From Ktedonobacterales bacterium (GTDB lineage: Bacteria > Chloroflexota > Ktedonobacteria > Ktedonobacterales > DATBGS01): a DNA stretch of 64,000 nucleotides. The position numbers were made by a program, and so were the translations under genes. Below the pieces are notes generated by a model. It was given only the letters and a program-made list of their open reading frames with translations. It was not told where the DNA came from and did not search any database. The stretch is taken from NCBI GenBank assembly GCA_036557285.1, contig DATBHW010000046.1, positions 35,911 through 99,910 on the forward strand, read 5' to 3'. The first letter of the stretch is position 1, and each line of letters starts with the position of its first letter. This document shows positions 62,721-64,000 of the stretch, in pieces.

Positions 62721-63452
62721 TCATGCCGATGCACGCGCCTGTTTTGCCCACTGTTCGACATTGACCCCTCTGATCAAAAGCCACAAGGGTAAGAATAGTT
62801 CCGCCAACGAGGTAATCGTAGGAAGCAGGGCGAGGGTCGCGCCGAGGGTGGGCACAAAAAATCCGCCAAAACTTTGGATCAGAAAGCCAAAACATTCTAT
62901 GATCAACACGACCCCGATAAATTTGGGAAGGAACCCCGACCTGAACACCAGCACCGCGTAAGGAACCAGCCACAGACCCCAGAAGAGACCGGCGATGAGT
63001 CCCCCCGTGTCGTGCACTTGCAGCAAGAGGGACACCGCCGCGTGCATCTGATCTGGGGTGAAGGCGCGAGACGCGTCTGCTCCGTGCAGGAGGAGCAGGA
63101 TCGCAAAGTTGTTCAGCTCATTGGACAGGGTGATAACGACCCCAGGCAGGTTGAGGATGACCATCAGCACAGCCAGGGTCTTGTTCACCGGTTTGAGTAA
63201 TTGATAGAAGACGAGCACCAACAAGCATGCATCGAAGAGCATGAGGAGAAGGGTGCGCACAATCCCCAGGCGGAAGAGCGATTCAGACGCCAGGATATGG
63301 TTGGCGGTTGCGGCGGCATCTCCAGGCACGATAAGACTGGAGGAAAGTGCGCCCAGGAGTGCGAATGGGATGGGCAGGAGCAGCAGGAACCCTCCGACGA
63401 TTCGTGCATGGGTAACAACAAAGGGCGGGGTTGCGTCGGTACGGGTGGTCAT
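62721..63452 (-). CDS. DUF4386 membrane protein
   Basis: 243 residues from the ATG at 63452, for which AGGAGG lies at good spacing (7 nt); the ATG at 63458 is too close. Six hydrophobic spans fit DUF4386, a family of unknown function. The first span is GGFLLLLPIPFALLGALSSS. It is the last chromosomal gene before the IS607-type element. Confidence 0.8.
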   Translation of the reverse strand: MTTRTDATPPFVVTHARIVGGFLLLLPIPFALLGALSSSLIVPGDAAATANHILASESLFRLGIVRTLLLMLFDACLLVLVFYQLLKPVNKTLAVLMVILNLPGVVITLSNELNNFAILLLLHGADASRAFTPDQMHAAVSLLLQVHDTGGLIAGLFWGLWLVPYAVLVFRSGFLPKFIGVVLIIECFGFLIQSFGGFFVPTLGATLALLPTITSLAELFLPLWLLIRGVNVEQWAKQARASA

Positions 63453-63862
63453 ATGCATTCCTCCTCTGATGCTGATTTGATAGACCGGTGGCTGACTGGG
63501 ACCAGTTTCCCGGTTGCGTTTGTTTGACATGACGTGAGTCCCTGTTGTGGTTAGTCAGAACCCTCTGTGCCACGTGCTTGATCTACAACGAGCATAGCTC
63601 CATACCGCCTTCACAACGAGACACGAAAGTGTTGTTTGGAGTGTTGTTATGAGGTGAGTGAGCAAGGAGCAGTGCTCACGCTTTGGCTTGATGGATTGCT
63701 TGCAGGCAGGTCTTGCTACCCGCGTTTGCGGACATCCCACCGGATAAGCAATCTGACTGGCAAGCTGCCGACCCTTTCCAAGAGAGGCTGGAGTGTAGGA
63801 ACCGTTCATAAGAAATAACGTCATCTCTTGACAGCTATAGACGGCTATGCTATCCTGGAAGC
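63453..63862. other. 410-bp gap: likely left flank and left end of an IS607 element
   Basis: No gene supported. GTGAGCA (63658-63664) and TGCTCAC (63673-63679) form a hairpin. IS607 elements have no terminal inverted repeats, so the left end cannot be fixed from one copy. Confidence 0.35.
63828..63856 (+). promoter_or_regulatory. Promoter of the IS607 tnpA
   Basis: TTGACA (63828-63833), 17 bp and TATCCT (63851-63856), just 7 nt before the ATG at 63863, so the message would be nearly leaderless. Confidence 0.6.
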
Positions 63863-64000
63863 ATGAAGCTCTCAGAGTACGCCAAACAACAAGGCATCAG
63901 TTATCGGACGGCCTTTCGCTGGTGGAAAGCGGGCCAGATTCCCGGCTATCAGGCTCCGACCGGCACCATCATTGTGCAAGAGCCGAAAGAGCCAGCCGCG
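63863..64000 (+). mobile_element. tnpA: IS607-family TnpA (serine recombinase), N-terminal part, cut by window
   Basis: The plus-strand frame opens MKLSEYAKQQGISYRTAFRW and continues with WKAGQIPGYQAPTGTIIV to the window edge (46 residues). This is the MerR-like helix-turn-helix that begins IS607-family transposases; a serine recombinase catalytic domain and often tnpB should follow outside the window. It is the only clear mobile gene in the window. Confidence 0.85.

Noticed and set aside
63555..63824. 89-residue minus-strand frame before IS607 tnpA
   Set aside because: No motif or ribosome site, and it lies where the element's non-coding left end is expected.
1..64000. tRNA or rRNA genes
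   Set aside because: No cloverleaf with a conserved TTCGA arm or rRNA core sequence was noticed on either strand; a covariance-model scan (tRNAscan-SE, Infernal) would be decisive.

Overview
The window is GC-rich bacterial DNA, densely coded on both strands, with short intergenic gaps and mostly good Shine-Dalgarno sites. The gene mix suggests a filamentous, aerobic, heterotrophic Chloroflexota, most likely class Ktedonobacteria. It includes a form II CO-dehydrogenase-like molybdoenzyme, an MglA/roadblock GTPase set, a flotillin/NfeD/PspA membrane-stress cluster, a membrane Ser/Thr kinase with an extracellular tail, and many single-pass proteins with beta-rich ectodomains. This placement is inference; no rRNA or other strong phylogenetic marker is present.

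Layout. 0-4.3 kb: a partial metallo-beta-lactamase-fold gene behind a perfect 52-bp palindromic promoter, then coxS-coxL-coxM. 4.9-8.3 kb: an operon of a GT39-like membrane glycosyltransferase, a MazG-like pyrophosphatase and a short enoyl-CoA hydratase. 8.4-11.5 kb: an amidase, a thiolase and an enoyl-CoA hydratase. 11.6-16.3 kb: XRE regulator, NfeD-like protein with a His-rich linker, flotillin, Cys-rich membrane protein and PspA. 16.5-22.2 kb, plus strand: citrate synthase, a beta-lactamase-like hydrolase, a methyltransferase and an Asp-box exo-protein. 22.2-25.9 kb: an orphaned HigA-type antitoxin with a deleted toxin, then csoR-copA-copZ. 25.9-32.5 kb: an SDR, gamma-glutamyltransferase, a methyltransferase and a large membrane Fe-S oxidoreductase. 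32.5-43.1 kb, minus strand: MFS exporter, PLP dehydratase, purH, the DUF4388/MglA/roadblock set, two unknown proteins and a GAF-GAF-PAS histidine kinase. 43.6-52.7 kb, plus strand: rpmI-rplT-rRNA methyltransferase, homoserine dehydrogenase, CvpA, ClpP, a methyltransferase and MutS2. 53-62.3 kb, mostly minus strand: a small P-loop kinase, Ser/Thr kinase, zinc-ribbon/LamG protein and a double ABC-2 transporter operon. The right edge enters an IS607-type element.

How the genes work together. The thiolase, two hydratases and the Fe-S/NarI-like oxidoreductase fit fatty-acid or aromatic acyl-CoA oxidation. CsoR, CopA and CopZ form a self-contained copper-efflux operon whose operator lies inside its own promoter. 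The roadblock, MglA and DUF4388 genes form a likely polarity or signalling switch, with a multi-sensor kinase upstream.

Most unusual points: a family of imperfectly palindromic intergenic repeats (at least five copies, one pair in exact inverted orientation); a ClpP whose third catalytic residue aligns to Asn; the 52-bp palindromic promoter; the His-rich NfeD-like and Cys-rich proteins in the flotillin/PspA cluster; and a decayed higB toxin. No tRNA, rRNA or CRISPR array was seen.
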